Shown here piece after piece: positions 43,691 to 52,449 of a stretch of 64,000 nucleotides of DNA. The stretch spans positions 1-64,000 of the forward strand of contig NZ_RBTP01000065.1 of NCBI RefSeq assembly GCF_003702045.1. Reading direction: 5' to 3'. The stretch comes from Pseudomonas viridiflava. Lineage in GTDB: Bacteria > Pseudomonadota > Gammaproteobacteria > Pseudomonadales > Pseudomonadaceae. A program made the translations under genes and the position numbers. The first letter of the stretch is position 1. Every line of letters begins with the position of its first letter. Under the pieces are notes generated by a model. It ran no database searches and was not told the DNA's origin. It saw nothing but the letters and a program-made list of their open reading frames with translations.

Positions 43691-45478
43691 TTGTCTTTTA
43701 ATGACTACTATCAGGATGAACTGTCAGCGTTGCATAAGCTGGGTCGTCGTTTTTCCGAACGAAACCCTGCGCTTGCGCCATTTTTAGGACAGACGGGAAA
43801 TGATCCGGATGTTGAGCGGCTGCTTGAAGGTTTTGCGTTTCTGACAGGACGACTGCGTCAGAAACTGGATGATGAATTACCCGAGCTGACCCATTCGCTG
43901 ATGCAGTTGCTATGGCCTAATTACATGCGGCCGCTGCCATCGGTCAGTATGCTCCAGTTCGAGCCGTTGCTCAGGTCTGGGCCTGCCGTGCTTGTAGAGC
44001 GTTCAACGCCTGTCGAAAGCGAGCCCGTCAATGGGCTGGCCTGTCGTTTTCGCACCTGTTTCCCAACCGCAGTGCTGCCCCTTCAATTACAAAGCCTGAA
44101 TCACTCGCCAACAGGCTGCGGTGCAACGTTGAAATTGCGTTTCGTGATGACGTGCGACGGTCATATGGGTGAGCTCGAAATGACCCGACTGCGTCTACAC
44201 TTCGCGGGTGACACGCATGTCAGTCAGGCGTTGTATCTGGCATTGATGCGCAAGCTCAAGAGGATTGCTCTCTATCCCCTTGATGCCGATGGTCAGCCGT
44301 TGCCTAACAGCGATGGGCAGCCGATCAAGTTTCATATTTCAATCAGCGAGATCCACGCAGTGGGCTTTGCAGAAGAAGAGGCATTGATACCTTACCCATT
44401 GAACAGCTTTCGTGGGTATCGCCACTTGCAAGAATATTTCTTTTTTCGAGAGAAGTTTATGTTTGTGGACGTTACGGGGTTGGGTGTCCTCAATGCTCTG
44501 CCTGACAGTGTGCTGAAACATGTGAAGGGCATGGAGTTGGTGTTCGATATCGACTGCCCCAGCATCCAGCGTGTGCGTCCAACCCGGGATAACGTACAAT
44601 TGTATTGCACGCCCGTTGTCAACTTATTCAAGCAAGACGCATTGCCCATCTTGGTCGATGCCAGACGAGATGAATACTTGCTATTACCCTCTGGGGACGG
44701 AATCGAAGGTTGCGCGGTCTACTCAGTTGACAGAGTGACAGGTTGGCAGTCAGGTGGGCTGGGTCATCGCGAGTATGTTGTATTCGAGTCCTTTGAACAT
44801 GAGCCCGGTATGGTGCCTGGGAGCGTAAGACCTTTTTATAGTGTCCGACAACGTGCATCTGTGCAGCATGAGGGGCTGGACACTTATTTGAGCTTTGCCC
44901 ATCACGGTACCGAATACGATGAAACAGTGTCCATCGAACTCACCTGCACGAATAACAACCTTCCGTTAAAGATCAAGCCCGGCGGAATTTGCCATGCGTG
45001 TGAGGGGACGCCGGATTTTCTTCGATTCCGTAACATCACCCCCACAACCCCCAGTTATCCGCCACCCGTCAGCGGGGATTTCCTATGGCGTGTGATTAGC
45101 AATATGTCACTTAACTACTTGTCGCTGACCAATATTGATGCGTTGAAAATTATTCTAGAGACGTATGACCTGCCACGCCATTACGACCAGCAGGCTTCAA
45201 AAGCAAGTCAGCACTTGCTCAAAGGTCTCCAGTCTATCCGTCATCAATCTGCCGATCGGCTTTATAAGGGGCGGCCGGTACGCGGTGTTAAAACGGAACT
45301 GACGATCAATCCTGACGGCTACGGAGGTGAGGGCACGCTTTTTTTACTGGCGTCTGTGCTCAACGAGTTTTTCGCCTTGTATGCCAGCCTCAATTCATTT
45401 CATGAGCTGACAGTAATAAGTACGCACGGAGACACCTACACATGGATTCCTCGCATGGGGCTTCAGCCGCTGCTTTGA
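43691..45478 (+). CDS. tssF: T6SS baseplate protein TssF, TTG start
   Basis: A 595-residue baseplate wedge protein (VasA). The N-terminus SFNDYYQDELSALHKLGRRF and ELPELTHSLMQLLWPNYMRP are diagnostic. The initiation codon must be the TTG at 43691: an in-frame stop lies at 43685, and the next ATG comes about 70 codons into the conserved region. AGGT lies about nine bases upstream. A seven-pair hairpin (43615-43636) lies in the 108-base gap after tssE, so this gene may be expressed less than tssE. Confidence 0.93.
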   Translation: MSFNDYYQDELSALHKLGRRFSERNPALAPFLGQTGNDPDVERLLEGFAFLTGRLRQKLDDELPELTHSLMQLLWPNYMRPLPSVSMLQFEPLLRSGPAVLVERSTPVESEPVNGLACRFRTCFPTAVLPLQLQSLNHSPTGCGATLKLRFVMTCDGHMGELEMTRLRLHFAGDTHVSQALYLALMRKLKRIALYPLDADGQPLPNSDGQPIKFHISISEIHAVGFAEEEALIPYPLNSFRGYRHLQEYFFFREKFMFVDVTGLGVLNALPDSVLKHVKGMELVFDIDCPSIQRVRPTRDNVQLYCTPVVNLFKQDALPILVDARRDEYLLLPSGDGIEGCAVYSVDRVTGWQSGGLGHREYVVFESFEHEPGMVPGSVRPFYSVRQRASVQHEGLDTYLSFAHHGTEYDETVSIELTCTNNNLPLKIKPGGICHACEGTPDFLRFRNITPTTPSYPPPVSGDFLWRVISNMSLNYLSLTNIDALKIILETYDLPRHYDQQASKASQHLLKGLQSIRHQSADRLYKGRPVRGVKTELTINPDGYGGEGTLFLLASVLNEFFALYASLNSFHELTVISTHGDTYTWIPRMGLQPLL

Positions 45479-46449
45479 TCGCCCTGAGTCGTACAATTCG
45501 CGAGTATTCAGTCTATCAGGCCATTCCTCTGATTCTGAACGTGCTGCGCGGTATTCATCCCGAAATGGATGATGAACAGTTACATGGTTTTCTTGAACTG
45601 AGGGCCAATCCAAGTCTTGGTTTTCCCGGATGTGATATTGAACGTCTCGACCTGTTTCAGGAAGGCGGCCTTACGCACGTGCGACTGTGCCTGAACGTCA
45701 TCAGCCTCGTCGGGTCGGGTTCTCCGTTACCCGCTTTTTACGTTGAGCAGGCGTTGGGTGATGGAGGAAGTTCCAATACGACATGTGATTTTCTAGATAT
45801 TTTTCATCACCGGCTTCAGAGGTTATTGCCGCAGGTGTGGCGAAAATATCGTTATAACACCGTTTTCATCCCCGGCGCGAAAGACCGATTTTCCGAACAT
45901 TTATTTGCTCTGATTGGACTTGGCGGAGAAAGGATCAGAGCGACAACCGAGCTGGACTGGAAGCGGCTCTTGCCTTACTTGGGGCTTCTGAGCTTGCGGG
46001 CGCATTCTGCGGCGTTGATCGAATCCGTTCTTCGCTACTACTTCAAGCATGAGGCGGTGTTTATAGAACAGTGCATGGAGCGTGTCGTACTCATCAGTTC
46101 AATTCAGTGCAATTCGCTGGGCAAGGCCAACCATCGGCTTGGGGAGGACGCGGTACTGGGAGAGCGCATTCGAGATCGAAGCGGAAAATTTCGGGTTCAC
46201 ATAAAAGCACTTTGTTGGGAGCGCTTTCATGAGTTTCTTCCCACTGGCGCCGGGCATCAGCCTCTGAGGGCGCTCGTACGTTTTACCCAGCGCGATTTTC
46301 TGGATTACGACGTTGCTCTTGGATTGCGGCGAGAAGAAATCCGGGAACTGCGCGTCGGACAAGGCAACGTTTGCCTCCTCGGTTGGACCAGTTGGCTTGG
46401 GCGCGAGCGGGCGGACGGTATCGTGACGCTAGGCCAGTCGAATCTATAA
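45442..46449 (+). CDS. tssG: T6SS baseplate protein TssG
   Basis: A 335-residue baseplate wedge protein (VasB). It contains LRANPSLGFPGCDIERL, then the LPAFYVEQALGDG loop and a C-terminal RIRDRSGKFRVHIKAL. It overlaps tssF by 37 bases, a usual coupling for this pair. It is followed after twelve bases by the shortened clpV. Confidence 0.93.
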   Translation: MDSSHGASAAALIALSRTIREYSVYQAIPLILNVLRGIHPEMDDEQLHGFLELRANPSLGFPGCDIERLDLFQEGGLTHVRLCLNVISLVGSGSPLPAFYVEQALGDGGSSNTTCDFLDIFHHRLQRLLPQVWRKYRYNTVFIPGAKDRFSEHLFALIGLGGERIRATTELDWKRLLPYLGLLSLRAHSAALIESVLRYYFKHEAVFIEQCMERVVLISSIQCNSLGKANHRLGEDAVLGERIRDRSGKFRVHIKALCWERFHEFLPTGAGHQPLRALVRFTQRDFLDYDVALGLRREEIRELRVGQGNVCLLGWTSWLGRERADGIVTLGQSNL

Positions 46450-46461
46450 GGACAACTATCC

Positions 46462-46848
46462 ATGATCAACGTAGATCTGCAACAACGGGTCAGTGTGCTC
46501 AATGACCCGATTCGAAACGATCTCGAAAGCTGCACCGTGCGTTGCGTGGCGAGAGGTGGCGTAAAGATTCTTGTGGAAGATCTGCTATTGGCGCTGTTGG
46601 AGCGTGTCGGAAACCGTTTGGAATGCAGAGGGGTTAAGTTCGAGTACTCCAAGCCTTTGGTCACTTATTTACACGATCAATGTACTCAGGACGACAAAGG
46701 CGCGCGCAGAATTGACCGCTTGCTGGATTCCCGCGTGACTCCTTTTATTGCTGACCGCTTGCTCCTCGCCATGTTCAATGGCTTACAGACAAGTGGTGTT
46801 CATGCAACGCTTGACGCTGCTGGTCTCGTAACCTGTGAGTTCAATTAG
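46462..46848 (+). pseudogene. tssH: Shortened ClpV (TssH) lacking both ATPase modules, 128 aa
   Basis: A 128-codon frame in the place where HSI-2 clusters carry clpV. The first 45 residues (MINVDLQQRVSVLNDPIRND, then VEDLLLALLE) look like the ClpV N-domain that grips the sheath. From about residue 50, FEYSKPLVTYLHDQC, GARRIDRLLDSRVTPFIADR and VHATLDAAGLVTCEF look like the ClpV C-terminal D2 domain. There is no Walker A or B motif. An in-frame deletion of about 700 codons would explain it. The frame is otherwise intact, so a small protein may still be made. Homology is judged by eye. Confidence 0.7.
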
Positions 46849-46849
46849 G

Positions 46850-48358
46850 ATGAGCCCCGATTTCACTTCAGCACCAAATTCTGCGACGTACGCGCATGCC
46901 CTGTGTTCGGCCTATGCGCGGTTATCTCAAGCGGCTGACAGCACGTTGCTTTTAAATGACTTTGTCTGCTCTGCTTGCCGCCTCAACGGCTGCGAGTTGG
47001 GCCTGCTCTTCCTGTTCGATATGACGCTCGGGCATCTGAACCTGAGTGTGCAAGTGCTCGACGGAGCCATCCAGGCAGACGCCTCCGATGGCAACGCCAT
47101 TGATTACAGCTCAGAAAGCTTGCTCAAGTACACACTCTCCCAGGGCAAGCCTGTGAGTGTGAATGAAGTGGATTGCAGGCTTTACGAAACCGGCTTTCTA
47201 CCCGGCGGTCCATCGGTATGGAGAACATTGTTATGCATTCCTCTGACGAACCGAGACACGGCAGTCGTCGGGCTTCTGGTATGTGCCAGTAGCGAAGGCC
47301 GGTCCTTGGAGGCGTTCGCAGAGTCGCTGGCTGTACTGGGCTCTTTCGTGCTTTCACAGCATTCACTGCTCGAACTTCGCCGGCCCCGTGCCGCATTGCC
47401 TAGTACTGAGACGGATGTATCACACTACGGACTGATCAGTGAGAGTGTAGCCATGCGAGAGACCTGTCGTCTTGTTGGCAAGGTTATACAGAGTCCTTAC
47501 ACCGTCTTGCTCACCGGCGAAACCGGAACAGGAAAAGAAGTCATCTCCCGGGCGATACATGAACACGGTCCACGGCGAACCAAAGATTTCGTTGTGCAGA
47601 ACTGCGCAGCACTTCCTGAGAGTCTTCTGGAAAGTGAGCTGTTTGGTTATCGAAAAGGCGCGTTCACGGGGGCTGATCGTGATCGTCGCGGTTTGTTTGA
47701 TGTTGCCCACGAGGGCACGCTGTTGCTGGATGAGATCGGCGATATGCCAATGGGCCTCCAAGCCAAGCTTCTTCGTGTATTACAGGAGGGCGAGATCCGT
47801 CCGTTGGGCTCTAATACGGTGCGAAAGGTCAATGTGCGCATCATCGCTGCCACGCATCGCGATTTGCCAGCGTTGATCGCTGAAGGTCGTTTTCGCGAAG
47901 ACCTCTATTATCGACTTGCTCAGTTTCCTATCGCATTACCCCCTCTGCGAGAACGCATTGAAGATATTGAACCAATGGCCAGGCATTTTGCGGCATCCGC
48001 TTGTATTGCCCTTAAGCGTGAGCCGGTTCAATGGTCACACCCTGCGCTCGCGGCGCTATCTGGGTACGCTTTTCCGGGCAATGTCCGGCAGCTGAAAGGT
48101 TTTGTCGAGCGCGCTGTGTTGCTTAGCGAGTGCGGTGAATTGTTGCCCGAACACTTTTCGGTGGGACAAGGCACTGAAGTTTCCTGTCGGGGGCTTACGT
48201 TTCGTGAGCGGATGGAACAGTTTGAAAAAGGCCTGTTAATTGAATACCTGCGCAGCCATAACGGTAATCGTACGTTGACGGCGCGAACGCTGGGATTATC
48301 CCGGCGTACCTTACTCTATCGCATGGCTCATCTAAATATCGGTAAAGCCAGGCAATAA
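46850..48358 (+). CDS. Sigma54-dependent T6SS activator (Sfa2/VasH-like)
   Basis: About 502 residues. Residues 15-175 look like a GAF sensor domain, residues 190-420 are the AAA+ core with GETGTGKEV, the sigma54 loop GAFTGA and LLDEIGDMP, and the end is a Fis-type helix-turn-helix (NRTLTARTLGLSRRTLLYRM). It matches Sfa2 in position and type and probably drives hcp and the operon. The start may be the ATG at 46850 or a GTG at 46835 that overlaps the previous gene. Confidence 0.88.
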   Translation: MSPDFTSAPNSATYAHALCSAYARLSQAADSTLLLNDFVCSACRLNGCELGLLFLFDMTLGHLNLSVQVLDGAIQADASDGNAIDYSSESLLKYTLSQGKPVSVNEVDCRLYETGFLPGGPSVWRTLLCIPLTNRDTAVVGLLVCASSEGRSLEAFAESLAVLGSFVLSQHSLLELRRPRAALPSTETDVSHYGLISESVAMRETCRLVGKVIQSPYTVLLTGETGTGKEVISRAIHEHGPRRTKDFVVQNCAALPESLLESELFGYRKGAFTGADRDRRGLFDVAHEGTLLLDEIGDMPMGLQAKLLRVLQEGEIRPLGSNTVRKVNVRIIAATHRDLPALIAEGRFREDLYYRLAQFPIALPPLRERIEDIEPMARHFAASACIALKREPVQWSHPALAALSGYAFPGNVRQLKGFVERAVLLSECGELLPEHFSVGQGTEVSCRGLTFRERMEQFEKGLLIEYLRSHNGNRTLTARTLGLSRRTLLYRMAHLNIGKARQ

Positions 48359-48375
48359 CGTCATCAGCATCAGTC

Positions 48376-48394
48376 ACTCACTGACGCAGTGAGT
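48376..48394. other. Small hairpin before the lipoprotein gene
   Basis: ACTCACTG, ACG and CAGTGAGT form an eight-base-pair stem fourteen bases upstream of the small lipoprotein start, followed by TTTATGG. It could attenuate or stabilise the operon transcript. Confidence 0.4.
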
Positions 48395-48407
48395 TTATGG
48401 AGAACGA

Positions 48408-48554
48408 ATGAAGGCATTCAGTCGCGGATTTTCTGTGCTTTTTTTAATTGTTATAGCCGTATTTTCCAGCGGATGCAGGGGGCCCCTAAAGTTCAATGAT
48501 GACGCGTATAGGCTGTTGGGTAATACGAGCCCAATCGATCACGGCCACCAATAG
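48408..48554 (+). CDS. Very small T6SS lipoprotein, 48 aa (orfX position)
   Basis: A 48-residue frame with a GGAGA site seven bases before the ATG. It has a lipoprotein signal: MKAFSRGFSVLFLIVIAVFS, then SSGC with Cys23 as the lipid site, leaving only 25 residues after the cysteine. In P. aeruginosa HSI-2 a small gene (orfX) sits at the same place, between sfa2 and fha2. Function unknown; possibly an outer-membrane partner of TssJ/TssM. Confidence 0.7.
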   Translation: MKAFSRGFSVLFLIVIAVFSSGCRGPLKFNDDAYRLLGNTSPIDHGHQ

Positions 48555-48568
48555 AAAGAGATCTGTTC

Positions 48569-49717
48569 ATGGAGCTGTTACTTGAAGTAATTAATGGGTC
48601 TGAGCTGAAAAGTGGCTGTTCGCCCTCATGGGCGTTCAGGCCGGCTGGCGGCATAATAGGGCGCAATTTTGATTGCGAGTGGTGCATCGACGATCAGGAT
48701 TCATATATATCCAGGCAGCACGTATGCATCACATCTGAACACACTGCATTCTATCTGACCGATCTCAGCCGTAATGGAATTATCGTAAACGGTATCGAGA
48801 CGCTAAAAGCTGGAGTCAGGCATCGCGTCGGGCAAGGAGACACCTACCTGTTGGGAACTCTAGAGGTTCATGCACGACTCATTGAGCCTCGGGGAATGCA
48901 CAGTGGTCGACAGCACCCATTACCCATTTTTGAAGGCGCGGTCGTTGGCGCGCATGATCCTTTTTTCATGCGACAGTCACCCAATAACGGTGACTGCAGT
49001 GTCGATGATTTTTCATCGTTGGCCGAGAGGCGTCTAGACACTGAAATCACCTATGTCCAGACACGCGTAGACCGCGAACAGGTGCGCTTGCCGACATGGG
49101 TGCCTGAGTCGACTCCTGTTCTGCATGAGCCGTTCTTGCAGACGCCAGATGAGGAGAACGGAACGTTCTGGCAACGGTTTGGCGAAGCGCTCGATGTGGA
49201 CCTCACCAATATCGAGCCTTCGGCTTGCGAAGCATTGGCAACTCATGTCGCGCGTCTGTTCAAGCAGTGTATTGAAGGACTTGAGCACGCTTCATCGACT
49301 CGGAACGAACTCATGTCCGAATGGCAATTATCTGCGCCTGCGGTAGGTGAGCGCGACGACGCATCTGCCGAAGTACGTTTCGATTCGGTTATCCGGCAGC
49401 TTCTGCTGCGCCAATCCACGCAGGTTGCTCAAACGATTATTCGTTCATTTCGTGACTCGCAGGCCCATCAGGTCGCGCTTCTCGCGGGATGCAGGGCAAT
49501 GGCGCGCTCGACACTGGAGCATTTCTCGCCACAGCGGCTGCACTGGCAATTCGAACATGAGCGTAAATCCCGCCTACGCACATGCGGAAGTCGTTGGCGA
49601 GCTTACGTGAGCCACCATCGCACACTGGCTCAGGACGACACCTGGAGCGCAGGTTTGTGGGCTCGAGACTTCACGAGCGCCTATGACGAGCAGATTCGCT
49701 TAATCAACAGCCTTTAA
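48569..49717 (+). CDS. tagH: T6SS FHA-domain protein (Fha2/TagH-like)
   Basis: A 382-residue protein. The N-terminal FHA domain shows GGIIGRNFDCEWCIDD, YISRQHVCI and LSRNGIIVNG, the phosphothreonine-binding residues. The C-terminal 200 residues are the helical TagH/ImpI-like region. It should bind a protein phosphorylated by the Stk kinase at the end of the cluster and regulate assembly. Confidence 0.9.
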   Translation: MELLLEVINGSELKSGCSPSWAFRPAGGIIGRNFDCEWCIDDQDSYISRQHVCITSEHTAFYLTDLSRNGIIVNGIETLKAGVRHRVGQGDTYLLGTLEVHARLIEPRGMHSGRQHPLPIFEGAVVGAHDPFFMRQSPNNGDCSVDDFSSLAERRLDTEITYVQTRVDREQVRLPTWVPESTPVLHEPFLQTPDEENGTFWQRFGEALDVDLTNIEPSACEALATHVARLFKQCIEGLEHASSTRNELMSEWQLSAPAVGERDDASAEVRFDSVIRQLLLRQSTQVAQTIIRSFRDSQAHQVALLAGCRAMARSTLEHFSPQRLHWQFEHERKSRLRTCGSRWRAYVSHHRTLAQDDTWSAGLWARDFTSAYDEQIRLINSL

Positions 49718-49739
49718 CCGGATCGATGGAGATCACGTA

Positions 49740-50225
49740 ATGCCTTTTTATTTGGCGGGGCCCGTCCTGCTGACTGCATTCATGCTTCTTGGCGGTTGCG
49801 CCGTACTTTCACCCTACACCGCGCAAACCCGATTGGAGGTCAGCCTGACGGGAAGCGATCAACTTAATCCTGATCTGAATGGTCGACCTTCACCTGCTGT
49901 TCTGCGCTTTATGGAACTCAAGCATCCTGCTGCGTTTCAGAGCATGGATTTTTTTGCGCTCTTTGAGCGTGGCAAGGATGTTCTCGCCCAGGATCTGGTT
50001 GCCAGTGAAGAACTGGAGCTTCGTCCGGGTGAGCGTGTTGATCTCAAGCTGAGGGTGACACCGGGTAGTCGTTATGTCGGCGTGCTTGCGGCCTATCGCA
50101 ACCTGGCGCAATCGCGATGGCGTTATGTGATTGAACTGACACCCCGGCAATTGACACGTGCCGACTTCACGCTTGATGAGGCAGGGCTGCATCGCAGCGA
50201 CGAAGCCGCTGGAGCAGGGAGCTGA
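49740..50225 (+). CDS. tssJ: T6SS outer-membrane lipoprotein TssJ
   Basis: A 161-residue lipoprotein (Lip2/SciN) with the lipobox LLGGC. After acylation it anchors the trans-envelope complex to the outer membrane through TssM. The mature part is beta-sandwich-like, with VDLKLRVTPGSRYVGVLAAY typical of TssJ. ATG follows TGGAGATCACGTA. Confidence 0.9.
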   Translation: MPFYLAGPVLLTAFMLLGGCAVLSPYTAQTRLEVSLTGSDQLNPDLNGRPSPAVLRFMELKHPAAFQSMDFFALFERGKDVLAQDLVASEELELRPGERVDLKLRVTPGSRYVGVLAAYRNLAQSRWRYVIELTPRQLTRADFTLDEAGLHRSDEAAGAGS

Positions 50226-50227
50226 GT

Positions 50228-51559
50228 ATGAATTCGCATAAGGTTATCTGGCATGAGGGCATGCTGCTTCGCCCCCAGCATTTTCAGCATAACGACCGTT
50301 ATTACAACGATCAGATGAGGTTGCGTACACAACTGGCCGGTACTTATATCTGGGGCTTCACCAAGATCGAGATTGATCGGCAATTTCTGGGGTCTGGTCA
50401 GGTCGTAGTTAATCAGGCAGCGGGCATACTTCCCGACGGTACGGTCTTTGATCTCGGTGACCGGGACAGACCATTAGTGCTCGATATACCTCCAAACACT
50501 GCCCATTCGGCCGTGTACCTGGCATTGCCGCTAGTGGCGGGTAATTGTATAGAGACGCGAAGCCCGGAACAGCCGGATGTGATTGCGCGCTTTACGTCCT
50601 ATACCGCCACTGTGGCCGATTCCAATGCGGGTGAAAATGCAAGTACGGAGATACTTTGCGCTCGACCTGAGTTTCAGTTGCTGTTTGGAGAACCAGGCAA
50701 CGATCACGCTTATGTGAAACTCAAGGTGTGTCACGTTCTTGTCAGTACGCCTGACAAAACTGTAAGCCTGGACGCCGAATTCGTTCCCTCTTTTATCAAT
50801 GTTGGAGGTTCGGCTTACTTGATGTCGTACCTCAAGGAAACCGTAAGTCTGCTTGAGCACAGAGGTGACGCTATCGCCGCACGGATCCGTTCCAGCGGCC
50901 AAGGGGGCACTGCTGAAGTCGGTGACTTCATGATGCTGCAGTTGATCAACCGCACGCAGTTGGTTTTTCAGCATTACTTGACGACCCGTTCCGTTCACCC
51001 CGAAACCCTTTACTGCGCCCTGTTGGCGTTGTTGGGCGAGTTGGCGACATTTGGTACGCAAAGCAAACGACCTCTGCTGGACGGTCAATATCAGCACAGC
51101 GACCAGGGTGCTACTTTCGGGAAGGTGATGCACGCCATTCGCCAAGTGCTGTCGATGGTGCTCGAACAACATGCCACTGAGCTGGCCTTGCAAAAACGTC
51201 AGTACGGTGTGCTGGTATCACCGCGTGTTGACCCACAAATGCTTGGCTCGGTCTTCTTCGTTCTCGCGGCATCGGCTCAGTGTGAGGCTGAGGAATTGCG
51301 CCATCGTCTGCCTTCGAATTTGAAAGTCGGGTCGGTTGAAAGCATCCGTGAGCTTGTCACTCTGCATCTGCCAGGTATCCGCATCAGGCCCTTACCGGTA
51401 GCTCCCCGCCAGATTCCGTTTCACTCTAAGAAAACCTATTTCATATTGGAACTCAACGACAACGAGCAAGCGCAAGTGGCCACATCGGGAGGCTTTGCCT
51501 TTCACGTCTCGGGTGAATTTTCCGGGCTTGAGCTGCAATTTTGGGCGATCAGAAACTGA
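50228..51559 (+). CDS. tssK: T6SS baseplate-membrane connector TssK
   Basis: A 443-residue protein. The family N-terminus VIWHEGMLLRPQHFQHNDRY is unmistakable. TssK joins the baseplate wedges to TssL/TssM. It follows tssJ by two bases, and its stop overlaps the tssL start (TGATG). Confidence 0.95.
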   Translation: MNSHKVIWHEGMLLRPQHFQHNDRYYNDQMRLRTQLAGTYIWGFTKIEIDRQFLGSGQVVVNQAAGILPDGTVFDLGDRDRPLVLDIPPNTAHSAVYLALPLVAGNCIETRSPEQPDVIARFTSYTATVADSNAGENASTEILCARPEFQLLFGEPGNDHAYVKLKVCHVLVSTPDKTVSLDAEFVPSFINVGGSAYLMSYLKETVSLLEHRGDAIAARIRSSGQGGTAEVGDFMMLQLINRTQLVFQHYLTTRSVHPETLYCALLALLGELATFGTQSKRPLLDGQYQHSDQGATFGKVMHAIRQVLSMVLEQHATELALQKRQYGVLVSPRVDPQMLGSVFFVLAASAQCEAEELRHRLPSNLKVGSVESIRELVTLHLPGIRIRPLPVAPRQIPFHSKKTYFILELNDNEQAQVATSGGFAFHVSGEFSGLELQFWAIRN

Positions 51560-52449
51560 TGGGCGGGATACCGATTATGCAAACCGATGGGGATGACCTG
51601 ACCGTACTCCAACAGCGCTCAGGCGATCATAGGCACGAGCGACTGACCACCTGCGTTGACTCGCACCCTTTCGAGAGTCTTCAGGAGCGGCTGACTTACA
51701 GTGCCAAGCTGGCTCCGGAGAAACGCCTCGACATTTATATCAATCCGCTGATCGGTTCGGCCAATGATCTGCTTGTTCAGCTTTCAAGACTCTGCGCGGC
51801 ACCGGCTGCAATGGATATTCGTCCACTGAACAGGCAATTGATCGAGCAAGTGAAGCTTTTTGAAGCTCATGCGCATCACCATGCGATAGCGAACGAGCAG
51901 ATGCTGGCTGCTCGCTATGTACTTTGTACCGTGCTGGATGAGGCTGTCCTCACAACGCCCTGGGGCAGCGCAAGCGATTGGTCGACCATGAGTCTGCTGA
52001 GTCACTTTCACAAGGAAACCTTCGGGGGCGAGAAATTCTTTCAGTTATTGGAAAAGCTGTACGGCAATCCTTTAAGGCACTTGCACATGCTTGAACTGAT
52101 GTACCTCTGTCTGGCGTTGGGGTTCGAGGGCAAGTACCGCGTCATGCCTCGTGGAGGTGATGAACTGGACGGTATCCGTGATGGCCTTCATCGGCAGATA
52201 CGCCAAATGCGGGGCGATACACCGCTGACGCTTTCACCTCACTGGCAAGGCTCACATGGAAAATCCAAGGCCCAGCCAAGGCTCGTTCCGATAGGGCTGG
52301 TGGCAATTTTCACGCTGATGACGCTGACCGTGCTGTATTCGGGCTTCGCATGGGTTTTGGGCAAGCAGCGCGAAACGGTCCTCAGACCCTATCAATCAGT
52401 TGATTCAGCAACGCTCAGGTTGCAGTCGCAAAACAGAGATGCACGATGA
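51559..52449 (+). CDS. tssL: T6SS inner-membrane protein TssL
   Basis: About 296 residues with a cytoplasmic DotU domain (LDIYINPLIGSANDLLVQLS; ARYVLCTVLDEAVLTTPWGS) and one C-terminal membrane helix (VPIGLVAIFTLMTLTVLYSG). No peptidoglycan-binding OmpA domain follows. It starts in the tssK stop and ends four bases inside tssM. Confidence 0.93.
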   Translation: MGGIPIMQTDGDDLTVLQQRSGDHRHERLTTCVDSHPFESLQERLTYSAKLAPEKRLDIYINPLIGSANDLLVQLSRLCAAPAAMDIRPLNRQLIEQVKLFEAHAHHHAIANEQMLAARYVLCTVLDEAVLTTPWGSASDWSTMSLLSHFHKETFGGEKFFQLLEKLYGNPLRHLHMLELMYLCLALGFEGKYRVMPRGGDELDGIRDGLHRQIRQMRGDTPLTLSPHWQGSHGKSKAQPRLVPIGLVAIFTLMTLTVLYSGFAWVLGKQRETVLRPYQSVDSATLRLQSQNRDAR

